Position numbers and translations under genes: made by a program. A DNA stretch of 64,000 nt. It comes from Pseudomonas oryzihabitans. GTDB taxonomy: Bacteria; Pseudomonadota; Gammaproteobacteria; Pseudomonadales; Pseudomonadaceae. The stretch covers positions 62,001 through 126,000 of the forward strand of contig NZ_VDND01000010.1 in the NCBI RefSeq assembly GCF_007665395.1. The letters are read 5' to 3'. The notes beneath the pieces are model-generated. The model worked only from the letters and a program-made list of their open reading frames with translations. It was not told the DNA's origin and did no database searches. Below, in pieces: positions 36,403 through 45,340 of this stretch. Each line of letters opens with the position of its first letter. Within the stretch, counting starts at the first letter, position 1.

Positions 36403-37770
36403 ATGCCCAAGTATCCCCTTCCTTTCAAAATGAAGATCGTCGCCCAGTATCAAAGGGGAGACTGCACCTACGGCCAGCTTGCTAGAGAGCACCGCGTCAG
36501 TGTGGTACAGGTAAAGGAGTGGATTGGCACCTACGCCAGGCACGGAAAAGCAGGTCTACAAAAGCGCTATCGGTACCACAGTGTCGATTTTAAGATCGAA
36601 GTTGTACGACAGATCGCCGAAGGGCTATCAATCCGACGGGCAAGCGAGCGATTCAACCTCAATCGCTCGCAAATGCAGCGTTGGGTCAACGCGTGGCAGC
36701 AGTATGGTATCGAGGGATTGGCTAGCAAACGTAGAGGTGATGCCTTGCCCCATCCCACTGTTCCAAATCCATCCGCTTTCAAGTCCCACAGCGCAAGCCC
36801 CGTCCGAGAACTGGAAAAGCAGGTTGCCTATCTGCAGGTGAAAAACGTCTTTCTGCGCAAGGCCATGAGCCTGGGTCTCAAAGACAGTGACCTGGACAAT
36901 CGGCAAAAGGCACTTATCGTGCAGGAACTACGGTCACGGTATCCGCTGGATGCGCTTCTTCAGGGGGCCGGGCTTCCTCGAAGCAGCTTTTACTACCACC
37001 TCAACGTTGCACGCCAACCGGACAAACAGGGTGCGCGCAAGGAGAGCATCCGAGCGATGTTCACCCGTCATCGGGGGCGCTATGGCTATCGACGAATCAC
37101 CCAGGCATTGCGCAACGAAGGGCAGCAGATCAATCATAAAGCGGTACAACGTTTGATGGGCGAAATGTCTTTGAAGTGCACGTCGCGACGTCGCCGTTAC
37201 CGCCCCTTTACAGGGCCAGAGTCCTACGTTGCCCCCAACCTTCTTGAGCGGCGCTTTACCGCACCGCAGCCCAATCAGCGATGGGCGACTGATATCACCG
37301 AGTTCCGCGTCAATCAAAACCGGCTGTACCTGTCGCCGATCCTTGACCTGTTCAATAGAGAAATCGTGGCTTATGAGATAAGTGAGCGAGCGACGTTCAC
37401 CATGGTCTTGCGAATGTTGAAAGGCGGACTAAAAACGCTTCGACCTGACGAGAAACCGCTGATCCACTCCGATCAGGGTTGGCACTATCAATACCCTGCC
37501 TACCAACAGACGATTCGCCAGCACGGCATTACCCAGAGCATGTCCAGGCGAGGCAATTGTCTCGACAATGCCGCGATGGAAAGCTTCTTCGCAGTGCTGA
37601 AATCCGAGCTTTTCCACTGCGCAAAATTTGCCACAGTGGAACAGTTAGCGGCGGCAATTCGAGAATACATCCACTACTACAATCACGAGCGCATCAAGCT
37701 GCTACTGGGAAGCCGCAGTCCCGTCGGATACCGCATGGCAAAAGCGGCAGCCCGCGGTGGCGGTAGCTAG
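36403..37770 (+). CDS. IS3-family (IS150 group) transposase, OrfA and OrfB in one frame
   Basis: A 455-residue transposase from ATG 36403 with GGAGG upstream; a TTG four codons earlier is open. Residues 1-130 contain two helix-turn-helix modules typical of IS150 OrfA, and a leucine-zipper-like stretch follows near ELEKQVAYLQVKNVFLRK. The rest is the DDE integrase core: D in RWATDITEF (about 296), D in IHSDQGWHY (about 356), E in NAAMESFFAVLK (about 391). Most IS150 relatives split these into two frames joined by programmed frameshifting; here they are continuous. The stop overlaps the stop of the converging receiver gene. Confidence 0.9.
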   Translation: MPKYPLPFKMKIVAQYQRGDCTYGQLAREHRVSVVQVKEWIGTYARHGKAGLQKRYRYHSVDFKIEVVRQIAEGLSIRRASERFNLNRSQMQRWVNAWQQYGIEGLASKRRGDALPHPTVPNPSAFKSHSASPVRELEKQVAYLQVKNVFLRKAMSLGLKDSDLDNRQKALIVQELRSRYPLDALLQGAGLPRSSFYYHLNVARQPDKQGARKESIRAMFTRHRGRYGYRRITQALRNEGQQINHKAVQRLMGEMSLKCTSRRRRYRPFTGPESYVAPNLLERRFTAPQPNQRWATDITEFRVNQNRLYLSPILDLFNREIVAYEISERATFTMVLRMLKGGLKTLRPDEKPLIHSDQGWHYQYPAYQQTIRQHGITQSMSRRGNCLDNAAMESFFAVLKSELFHCAKFATVEQLAAAIREYIHYYNHERIKLLLGSRSPVGYRMAKAAARGGGS

Positions 37771-38162
37771 TGGAGCGCTTGCCGTATCGCTCTCTCGAGA
37801 TCTGCGAACAGCCAAGGCTTTTGCAGAAAGACGACGTGGGCGGGAAGCTCGGCACTCACCGAGTACTCATAGCCTGTCGTGATGATCGTTGGCATGTCCG
37901 GCCAGCGGCTCAAGAGCATCTGGGCAAGCTCTGCCCCTTTGAGCTGTCCAGGCATCAGGTGGTCGGTGATCAGCAAGTCAGGACGCAAACCGCCCAGGAC
38001 AGCGACCAACGCATCATCACCAGTGGTGAAGTGATGTAGTGTCGCTCTGCTGTCCGCGAGAAAATCGTCCAAGATCTGACCCAACATCAGATTGTCCTCC
38101 ACTACCACAACACGTACAGACGTAAGGTTCAGCATCAGCTGCTCGAGGGGGAGGTCAAACAC
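37767..38162 (-). CDS. Single-domain response regulator
   Basis: A 131-residue CheY-like receiver from GTG 38162, or 122 residues from ATG 38135. The acidic pair is VVVEDN, the phosphoacceptor aspartate is in LITDHLMPG, then ITTGYEYS, and the conserved lysine is in LQKPW. There is no output domain. It is the last of four minus-strand signalling genes in the transposon and its stop overlaps that of the transposase. The two receivers could serve as diffusible targets or phosphate sinks for the two kinases. Confidence 0.82.
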   Translation of the reverse strand: MFDLPLEQLMLNLTSVRVVVVEDNLMLGQILDDFLADSRATLHHFTTGDDALVAVLGGLRPDLLITDHLMPGQLKGAELAQMLLSRWPDMPTIITTGYEYSVSAELPAHVVFLQKPWLFADLERAIRQALH

Positions 38163-38223
38163 TCATTTTAGCAGCAGCTGTAAAGGCTTACCTAATCATT
38201 GACTTCGCTAATGTCAGCAGCCA

Positions 38224-38592
38224 CTACGCTGCCAACAATTGCTTACGAATGATCTCTTCGATCTGCTGATAAGACCAGGGCTTGGCGATGAAAGCCGCGT
38301 TAGGGGCCAGGACATGATGTTGAGTACCGCTATAGCCGGACGTAAGCACTACCGGCAGCGCGGGCCAACGGTCCGCCACGATCTGCGCCAGGTCAAAGCC
38401 GTTGAGCCGCCCGGGCATCATCACGTCTGTGACCACTAGGGCGATCTCATCGGCATGTTGTTCTAAATAAGACAAGCCACTGTCGGCGCGATCAGCCGTC
38501 ACCGCAGTAGCACCCATATCAGATACGATTTCCGAAAGCAGCAATAGTAAAAGCGGTTCGTCGTCGACGACTAGTATCTGAAGTGGGAGCAA
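38224..38592 (-). CDS. Single-domain response regulator
   Basis: A 122-residue receiver with VVDDEPLLLLLLSEIV at the N-terminus, phosphoacceptor in VVTDVMMPG (about 55), LTSGYS (about 85) and the lysine in IAKPW (about 107). The longest start is TTG 38592; no strong ribosome site is seen, so the exact start is uncertain. It is related to the receivers at 37.8 and 16.8 kb. Confidence 0.8.
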   Translation of the reverse strand: MLPLQILVVDDEPLLLLLLSEIVSDMGATAVTADRADSGLSYLEQHADEIALVVTDVMMPGRLNGFDLAQIVADRWPALPVVLTSGYSGTQHHVLAPNAAFIAKPWSYQQIEEIIRKQLLAA

Positions 38593-38685
38593 AATTCATC
38601 ACTTGAAGGCAACAGCCGACATATCGGAAGGCAGGGACCTGTAGACTGCCCAATCTTGGTGACGTTGCTGCAAAATGACGGGTGG

Positions 38686-40785
38686 TCAATTATCGAGCAC
38701 CTGTCTGACCTTGATGGCCAGATCCCGCAGCGTAAAGGGCTTGGGCAATAGGGCAACACCTGGATCCAGGGTTCCATTATGAACGATGGCATTGCGTGTG
38801 TAGCCCGTGGTGTAGAGCACGCGCATGGAGGGCTGGGACAAGCCTATCTGGTCGGCCAATTGACGCCCCGTCATCTCAGGCATGACAACGTCGGTGAATA
38901 CCAGGGAGATCTCCGGATGCTGGGTGAGCAGGTTGAGCGCCATCGCGCCGCTGTCGGCATCGAGCACCTGATACCCCAGCTCCAGCAAGGATTCCACCGA
39001 GATGACGCGCACCCGCGGATCGTCTTCTACCACGAGGATCAGCTCGCCCTCATGGGCGATCGGAATGACATCGGTCGAAACGTCGAAACGTTCAGCTGGC
39101 TTGGCATCACCCCGATAGCGCGGCAAGTAGATCTTGACCGCCGTACCATGCTCCAGCTCGCTGTAGAGCTTGATGTGACCTAGCGATTGTTTGACGAATC
39201 CATAAACCTGCGAGAGCCCGAGTCCTGTGCCTCGGCCTACACCCTTGGTGGTGAAGTAGGGTTCGAATACCCGTTCAAGTGTTGCTTCGTCGATCCCGCT
39301 CCCGGTATCCGTCACCGCCACCAGGACGTACTCACCTGGCTCAATCTGATGCTGGTCTGCGTAGTAGTCGTCGATATAGACGTTGCCGGTCTCGACGGTA
39401 ATGCGGCCCCCGTCTTCCATGGCATCCCGAGCGTTCACGCACAGGTTGAGGATGGCCTGCTCCAGACTACCGATGTCGGCCTGCGTCAGCCACAGCCCAG
39501 CATGCTGGACGAATTCCACCTGATAAGCGCTGCCCAGGGTTCGCTGCAACATGCCTGAGAGACCGGTAACCAGCCGATTGAGATCGACCGGCTCCGGCGA
39601 CAAGACTTGCTGGCGGGAAAAGGCCAGCAGCCGGTGCGTCAGTTCCGCTGCGCGGGTGGTGCCTTCCAGCGCCAGATCTGCGTAGCGATCCACCTGGGTA
39701 TCGCCCCGCCGCAGCCGCGCCTGCAGCATGTTCAGGCCGCCCATGATGACGGTCAGCATATTGTTGAAGTCGTGGGCGATGCCACCGGTGAGTTGGCCAA
39801 CAGCCTCCATCTTCTGAAGCTGTCGGACCTGGTCCTCGGCGAACTCGCGGGTATGTCGCTCATCTCGCAGGTCTTGGTGCGACTGGCCCAGCGCGACTTC
39901 TTGACTGGCGGTGAGCGAGCGCAAGGCCACCACGTCCTGCTCAAAGCCACTCGCGCGGTTCTGCATGGCATCGACGTCTGTACAGGTCGAGAACCAGCGG
40001 ATGACCTCTCCCTCCAAATTGCGGATGGGCACCGCGCGGCAGAGGCACCAGTGCAACCCGTCACCTACGGTCTGCATCTGGAAGGTGGCCTCCCATTCGC
40101 GCTCATCAGCCAGGGTCTGAGCGCGCTCAGCGAGTATCTGGTCTCGCGCCTCTTCGCCAATGAGTGAATGCCAGCCGTTATTGACAAGCTGTTCGGTCGA
40201 AAGGCCGGAAAAGGTCTCCCATTGAGGATTGAAGTAAAGGTCGTGGCCTTTTACATCAGAGATCCACACTAGCTGGGGAATGCTCTCCGCAAGCTGTTGG
40301 AATTGCTGAGCCAGCTGTTCCGTGTGCAGCTGGCGACGCTGTTCGGCTTCCACCCGGTCGGTCAGATCGCGAATGATCTTGACCATACCCACGAGATACC
40401 CCTCGTCCCACATGGGCATCATCACGCCGCTGGCCCAGAAGCATTCGCCGTCCGCGCGCAGGTGCCAGCGATCATCAATGGCCCGCCCCTGACTGACCGC
40501 CAAGCCAATCTCGCGCTCAGGCACGCCCATGTCCCGGTCTTCCGCGGTGAAGAAGCGATGCATGGACTCACCCAGCATGTCGTCCCGTGACCACCCCAGA
40601 ATCTGGTGGGCGCCTGCGCTCCACTCAGTGATTCTGCCGGTCATATCACCCACGACGATGGCGTAGTCCAGTGCGCTGTCGAGTACCAGACGACTGGAGC
40701 GCTCGGCACGATCGAGCCGTTTGCGCAGGTCAGCGTTTTCCCGACGCAATTCGTCGAGGGAGGGAGCGTTTTGATCCGAAGCCAA
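38686..40785 (-). CDS. Hybrid sensor histidine kinase (PAS-PAS-HK-receiver)
   Basis: A 699-residue soluble hybrid kinase. A short coiled coil (about 8-30) precedes PAS1 (about 30-150) and PAS2 (about 165-285). A helical linker leads to the phosphoacceptor histidine in [13 protein letters not shown] (about 340), followed by [26 protein letters not shown] and [12 protein letters not shown]. The C-terminal receiver contains VVEDDPRVR and the aspartate in VFTDVVMPE (about 630). Lacking membrane segments, it must sense an intracellular cue. It likely phosphorylates its own receiver and possibly the adjacent stand-alone receivers. Confidence 0.88.
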   Translation of the reverse strand: MASDQNAPSLDELRRENADLRKRLDRAERSSRLVLDSALDYAIVVGDMTGRITEWSAGAHQILGWSRDDMLGESMHRFFTAEDRDMGVPEREIGLAVSQGRAIDDRWHLRADGECFWASGVMMPMWDEGYLVGMVKIIRDLTDRVEAEQRRQLHTEQLAQQFQQLAESIPQLVWISDVKGHDLYFNPQWETFSGLSTEQLVNNGWHSLIGEEARDQILAERAQTLADEREWEATFQMQTVGDGLHWCLCRAVPIRNLEGEVIRWFSTCTDVDAMQNRASGFEQDVVALRSLTASQEVALGQSHQDLRDERHTREFAEDQVRQLQKMEAVGQLTGGIAHDFNNMLTVIMGGLNMLQARLRRGDTQVDRYADLALEGTTRAAELTHRLLAFSRQQVLSPEPVDLNRLVTGLSGMLQRTLGSAYQVEFVQHAGLWLTQADIGSLEQAILNLCVNARDAMEDGGRITVETGNVYIDDYYADQHQIEPGEYVLVAVTDTGSGIDEATLERVFEPYFTTKGVGRGTGLGLSQVYGFVKQSLGHIKLYSELEHGTAVKIYLPRYRGDAKPAERFDVSTDVIPIAHEGELILVVEDDPRVRVISVESLLELGYQVLDADSGAMALNLLTQHPEISLVFTDVVMPEMTGRQLADQIGLSQPSMRVLYTTGYTRNAIVHNGTLDPGVALLPKPFTLRDLAIKVRQVLDN

Positions 40786-40975
40786 AGAAAGCGCCTTGTC
40801 AGCGAGTGACGGCTAAAAGTGAAGGTGTGCCAGCGGGCAGCGCTGCGAAGCCCGATGCCGGCATGCTTGACGGGGCAGCTCAAGCGCAATATCGCCTGAG
40901 CGCCTTAACGCGGTCAGATTAAGATGATAGTTAGGGGCTGCCAATGCCACTGCCCTTATCCGGTGACCACCGACA

Positions 40976-43531
40976 TCATGACGGCGTCCCGATCAACTCC
41001 CGCATACGCGCGGCCAAGACGTCCATGGCGAAGGGCTTGGTCAGCACCGACATACCGGGTTCTAGTTGACCGTTGTTGAGTAACGCATTCTCGGCAAAGC
41101 CGGTGATGAACAGGACCTTCAGATCAGGTCGACTGGCCCGTGCAGCATCAGCCATTTGCCGGCCATTCATCCCGCCCGGCAGGCCGACGTCGGACACCAG
41201 CAGATCAATGCGGACATCCGACTCCAGCACCTTGAGTCCGGAGACACTGTCGGCGGCTTCAATCGCGACGTAACCCAACTCCTCCAGCACCTCTGTGACC
41301 AGCATGCGCACCGTGGGCTCATCGTCGACCACCAAAACGGTTTCACCCTCACGCGCGGTCTCACGCTGGCCGAGAGCGTCGTCTATGACTTCGATACCAG
41401 CCGCACCAACATACCTGGGCAGGTAGATGCAGACCATGGTCCCATCGCCTTCTTCAGAGTAGAGGCGAGTCTGGCCTCCGGACTGTTTAGCGAACCCATA
41501 GATCATCGACAGCCCCAGGCCAGTCCCCATCCCCATCGGCTTGGTGGTAAAGAAGGGATCGAAGGCTTTGGCCATCGTGGCTTTGGACATGCCAGAGCCA
41601 TTATCCGAGACACAGAGCGACAGGTATTGACCGGCCGGAATGTCGTGCATTTGGCCACCGCGTCGATCAATCCAGCGATTGCCGGTTTCGATGGTGATCT
41701 TGCCACCGCCGGGCATGGCATCACGTGCATTGATACAGAGATTGAGCAGGGCATTTTCCAGCTGCGATGCATCCACAAGCGCTGGCCATAGCCCGACGGT
41801 GCCCACGCTTTGCACCTCGATGGCGGGGCCAACCGTGCGTTGAATGAGGTCCAGCATGCCACTCACCAGTTGATTGATATCGGTTGGTTTGGGGGCAAGC
41901 GTTTGCCGACGCGAAAAGGCGAGCAGGCGATGAGTCAGCGCCGCGGCGCGCTTCGTGGCGCCCTGAGCAGCTGTGAGGTACCGATCCAGCTCATTGACTC
42001 GTCCCTGGCTGATCCGCGCGGTCATCAGCTCCAACGACCCTGAGATGCCGGCCAACAAATTGTTAAAGTCGTGAGCCAATCCCCCCGTTAACTGTCCGAC
42101 TGCCTCCATCTTTTGCGCCTGACGCAGAGCCTCTTCGATCTCACGCTGGTCAGTTAGGTCGCGGCCGACAAAGTGGAACAGTTCGGTGCCGGGATCCGGC
42201 GCGGCGGTCCACATGATGGTGCGACGCTTGCCCTCACGGGTGATAAGGCGATCTACGAAGCCCGTGATCGTCTCGCCTTGAGCCAAACGCTCTAATGCCT
42301 TAAGCGCGCCAGGGTGATCATCTGGATCTACAAAATCGATAAAGGGACGACCCAGTAGGTCGCTTTCGCTCCACCCCAGCACCTGCTGCCAGGCAGGGTT
42401 TACGACCTTGAGGTAGCCTGCCAGGGTCGCGCTGCCCATGAGGTCATTAGTGGTTTCCCAGACCCGGTTGCGCTCGCGTGTGCGGTGCACGACCTGTTGT
42501 TCCAGCGTTGCATTCAGCGCCTGCAGGCGCTGCTCCGCCCGCCGGCGCTCGACGGCATAGCGCGTCAGCTCTGCGATATCCTTGACGAAGGCAATCTCAT
42601 CCTCTCGCCACTGACGGGCGTGGGCGCACACGACAAAAAACGCGGCGACAAAACGCCCGTGCTCCATGATCGGAAAGTTGATCAGGCTGTGGACGTTGAT
42701 GGCCGAGAACCGAGTGACCTGATCGCGAGTGCGGGGATCAAACGCCACATCGTGGATGACCACCGTTTGACCCCGGCGCAGATCTTCCACATAGGAGCCG
42801 TACTCCTCGAAAAGGTAGCGGCCGGCCAAGCGCGTGCCGCTTCCCGCCGTCCAGTCACGCTCCACGTGGACATAGACGCCGTCCTCATCCATGACGGCAT
42901 AGGCCGCGGCTTGAAGATCGAGCCGCGCTCCCATCACCTGAGCAGCCATGGCCGCCATGTCCAGTGGATCATCCAGATCCCGGATACGGTCCTTGAATAC
43001 GTTCAGCAAATCACGTGACTTGAGCCGATCTTGCTCCTTCTGGCTAGTCTGGATCTGCTGGTGCAGCTGCTGGTTGACGCTTTCTAGGGCTTGCTGCTGT
43101 CGGACCGGTCCCGTCGTTTCAATGCAGCCCCCTAGGAACCCCCCTACTGTGCCGTCATCCAGGCGAATAGGGGTCCAAAAGTAAGTGAAAAAGGCATCTT
43201 CGACGTAGCCCCTTCGTTCGAGCCGCAGAAGGAGATCCTTTTGTGTAAAAGCTTCGCCCCGGTACGCACGTGCCACCAAGGGTTCAAGCTCCGTCCATAC
43301 CTCTGGCCAGGCATCTTGGAAGCTATGGCCAAAGGCAATTGGATGACGCAGACCAAGAATGGGGATGAGGGCATCGTTGTAGAGATAGGTAAGGTCCTTT
43401 CCCCAAACGATGAACATCGGGCCGGCCGTGCTAATCATGAGCGCGGCACTGGACTGCAGCGAGGCGGGCCAGTCCTTCACCGCTCCTAATGGAGAGGCGG
43501 ACCAATCATGCTCGCGCAAAGCGGTAACCAT
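40976..43531 (-). CDS. Hybrid sensor histidine kinase (PAS-GAF-PAS-HK-receiver)
   Basis: An 851-residue soluble hybrid kinase from ATG 43531; the frame is open to an upstream start at 43618 that would overlap the next gene by 56 bases. From the ATG at 43531, domains are PAS (about 1-135), GAF (about 165-330, including SLINFPIMEHGRFVA), PAS (about 355-480), phosphoacceptor in GGLAHDFNNLLAG (about 490), ATPase boxes NLCINARDAMPGGG and GTGLGLSM, and a receiver with VVDDEPTVR and LVSDVGLPG. Its core is strongly similar to the kinase at 27713-30100, suggesting duplication or repeated acquisition. Confidence 0.87.
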   Translation of the reverse strand: MVTALREHDWSASPLGAVKDWPASLQSSAALMISTAGPMFIVWGKDLTYLYNDALIPILGLRHPIAFGHSFQDAWPEVWTELEPLVARAYRGEAFTQKDLLLRLERRGYVEDAFFTYFWTPIRLDDGTVGGFLGGCIETTGPVRQQQALESVNQQLHQQIQTSQKEQDRLKSRDLLNVFKDRIRDLDDPLDMAAMAAQVMGARLDLQAAAYAVMDEDGVYVHVERDWTAGSGTRLAGRYLFEEYGSYVEDLRRGQTVVIHDVAFDPRTRDQVTRFSAINVHSLINFPIMEHGRFVAAFFVVCAHARQWREDEIAFVKDIAELTRYAVERRRAEQRLQALNATLEQQVVHRTRERNRVWETTNDLMGSATLAGYLKVVNPAWQQVLGWSESDLLGRPFIDFVDPDDHPGALKALERLAQGETITGFVDRLITREGKRRTIMWTAAPDPGTELFHFVGRDLTDQREIEEALRQAQKMEAVGQLTGGLAHDFNNLLAGISGSLELMTARISQGRVNELDRYLTAAQGATKRAAALTHRLLAFSRRQTLAPKPTDINQLVSGMLDLIQRTVGPAIEVQSVGTVGLWPALVDASQLENALLNLCINARDAMPGGGKITIETGNRWIDRRGGQMHDIPAGQYLSLCVSDNGSGMSKATMAKAFDPFFTTKPMGMGTGLGLSMIYGFAKQSGGQTRLYSEEGDGTMVCIYLPRYVGAAGIEVIDDALGQRETAREGETVLVVDDEPTVRMLVTEVLEELGYVAIEAADSVSGLKVLESDVRIDLLVSDVGLPGGMNGRQMADAARASRPDLKVLFITGFAENALLNNGQLEPGMSVLTKPFAMDVLAARMRELIGTPS

Positions 43532-43562
43532 GTCGCTGTCAGGCAGGTGCGGAAGCGTGTGA

Positions 43563-43850
43563 TCAAGCACTGCAATAGCTCTCGGGGAAGAGGAGTAACC
43601 AGGGATGGGGAGCGTCACAGCACAAGCGACGAGAGTGCTCGTGATAGAGCCTGTCGAGCACCAAGGTGCAGCCCTGAAGAATTGCGCCGGAAATGGTCTG
43701 GACGTCGTTCAACGCGGCCAAATGGGCACCCGCACGGCGAAAGTGAGGTTCCAGGGTCGTCCAATCCAGCGCGCGATCCATGTCAGCAATGAAGCCTGAA
43801 ATAGCAGAAGCTGCACGGTCGTTAGGCAGTGGAGGTAGGCTAGCTGACAT
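43563..43850 (-). CDS. Hypothetical protein, 95 residues
   Basis: A small frame directly upstream of, and possibly overlapping, the hybrid kinase gene. It reads MSASLPPLPNDRAASAISGF, with a central globular stretch around NDVQTISGAILQGCTLVLDRL. No domain recognised. Its tight position suggests it is first gene of the kinase transcript. Confidence 0.45.
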   Translation of the reverse strand: MSASLPPLPNDRAASAISGFIADMDRALDWTTLEPHFRRAGAHLAALNDVQTISGAILQGCTLVLDRLYHEHSRRLCCDAPHPWLLLFPESYCSA

Positions 43851-44352
43851 TTATCAGGGGCTCACTGGCAAAAGGCCATGCTTATCGCGATTATCGTTGA
43901 GTCAAATTATAGCGCCACGTGGCTCGTGGGTCGATTGAGAATGCCATCGCGACCAGATGGCTTTAGGCCAGTTAACGTGTAGCCGACAAGGATCAGATTC
44001 AGTAGCTGTAGCAACTGATTCGCCAATCGTTGTCACAAGCTATCCATTTTCGAATCAAAAGACCTGCACTATTCGAGTCCAACCTATGACTATTGCAAGC
44101 CTCACCGACTGAGATGCGTACGCGACTCGAGACCACCCTGTTCATCGCCACTAGGAGGCTTCGCACACGCGTCATGCTCAACAATCATCTGAACATCAGC
44201 ATCATAATGGGCCAATCGAGCGCTGACTCTGTCTTTCTTCAGCGGCTCACCGGAGGGCTTGAAAAGGGTTGTTCGGCTGAGCGTTCGGATGACGAGTCAG
44301 TTTTCCTGAACGGTGCAAGCTCGACCCAAAGCGTGCAGAGGTTCGTTGGGTG
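43851..44352. other. Gap within the transposon without a clear gene
   Basis: These 502 bases contain short open frames on both strands but none with a good ribosome site and protein-like composition. A promoter for the minus-strand kinase genes is expected near the left part. Confidence 0.35.
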
Positions 44353-44448
44353 ATGGACCCCGAAAAGCGGGTGGCCACCGCCGTGCTAACATTCGCAAAT
44401 CTGGTGATCGGCATCGCGCTCCTCTCATTTTTCTTCGACTTCTGGTAG
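44353..44448 (+). CDS. Possible 31-residue single-span membrane microprotein
   Basis: ATG 44353 opens 31 codons with a charged start (MDPEKR), one hydrophobic helix (VLTFANLVIGIALLSFFF) and the end DFW. The composition is that of a membrane microprotein. No strong ribosome site is seen, so it may be chance. Confidence 0.3.
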   Translation: MDPEKRVATAVLTFANLVIGIALLSFFFDFW

Positions 44449-44789
44449 CCGCTTAGGCCGGGCCCCAGTGCTGACCCCTCTTGGATTATGGGTCGTCATC
44501 AAAATCATTAGAGGGACATGAGGCCTGCGATCTACAGGATGGATAGCATCCGCCGACCAACGAAAGCTGAAGCAGGTTCAGGGTTGTCCGGAATAGATAG
44601 GCGCTAACAACTTTTTAGTCAGTTGAATGAACCTGACGCCAAGCCTCATTCCACTGGTCGGTAACTCGCCGTTTTCACTGCAAGAATCACTGATCGGCCT
44701 ACACTCATGCCTTGGGCTCGGTCAGCCCCCAAGGTATTGAGCCAAGGCCAGCACTGGAGTTCTGGCCTTTTCTTTGGCGCCTAGGACGT
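44449..44789. other. Gap within the transposon, with a plus-oriented hairpin
   Basis: No gene is supported. Near the right edge an 8-bp stem AAGGCCAG/CTGGCCTT with a 10-base loop is followed by TTCTTT, a weak plus-strand terminator candidate at about 44744-44775. Confidence 0.35.
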
Positions 44790-45047
44790 TTACAACCGCT
44801 TTGCCAAGAGAGCGGTGTCGGCTTCCAGTGGTAGATGCGACCCTTTGCGCCGCAGCTCGTTGACCGCATGCAGGATGATCATATTGGTCTGACCCAGATC
44901 GTTCATGACCGACCATTCGATGACCCGGGATACCATCGCGGGCACCGAGGGATCTACCAGGCAGACGAGCCAGCCGTCAGCGCGCCATTCCAAAAAAGAT
45001 TTCACAGGAGGATCCAGCGCCTCCAAGCGTTCACGCAAGCTATCCAT
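44790..45047 (-). CDS. Small orphan protein, paralogue of the 16.0-kb gene
   Basis: An 85-residue protein. ATG 45047 (MDSLRERLEALDPP) is chosen because GAGGG stands upstream and the length then matches the 83-residue paralogue at 16043-16294; the frame is open 31 codons further. The pair share LDPP-K, V/I-DP and A-NELR--GSH. It is the gene closest to the transposon right end. No function is known. Confidence 0.62.
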   Translation of the reverse strand: MDSLRERLEALDPPVKSFLEWRADGWLVCLVDPSVPAMVSRVIEWSVMNDLGQTNMIILHAVNELRRKGSHLPLEADTALLAKRL

Positions 45048-45255
45048 CTCATGTCCCTCGGTTGAAACGATGCAATTTAAGACTAGCCGGCAATGGATAG
45101 GGCGCAATGTGTTGTGGCGATAAGTCCAATACACACGCAAGCAACGGCGGTGCTAGCGACTGGCATCATGTGTTGGGCGGCCTCTCCGCTATGGCCTTTT
45201 TCCTGACGAGGAAGATGTACTGCTTTGAATGACCCGGCTGACGTAGCCCTAGCTT

Positions 45256-45282
45256 CGTGTCCAAATTTTGGGGGTCACTTCA
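45256..45282 (-). repeat. Right terminal inverted repeat of the 8.9-kb unit
   Basis: Reads, on the minus strand, TGAAGTGACCCCC then a diverged centre and TGGACAC, matching 23 of 27 bases of the left end. The next three plus-strand bases are TGG, equal to the left flank. Confidence 0.78.
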
Positions 45283-45340
45283 TGGCTGCGAAGAGCAAAG
45301 GGTGCCCCGGCTCTCGATCCTAGTGGCCATCCGCCGCCTC

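Larger units (their letters stand above)
36361..45282. mobile_element. IS3/IS150-type unit of 8.9 kb with two-component passenger genes
   Basis: One left terminal repeat (36361-36387) and one inverted right repeat (45256-45282) match at 23 of 27 positions, beginning with an identical TGAAGTGACCCCC. They are flanked on both sides by TGG, a 3-bp target duplication expected of the IS150 group. Only one transposase gene is present, by the left end, and no second right end follows it. Between its stop and the right end lie two receivers, two hybrid kinases and small genes. Before insertion the site joined the parDE tail to the traI leader. Confidence 0.72.

Noticed and set aside
37771-38000. Search for a normal IS right end just after the transposase
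   Set aside because: No TGTCCA...TCACTTCA sequence is present; the only match is at 45256-45282.
44093-44353. 86-codon plus-strand frame in the transposon gap
   Set aside because: No ribosome site, irregular composition and no similarity to anything recognised.
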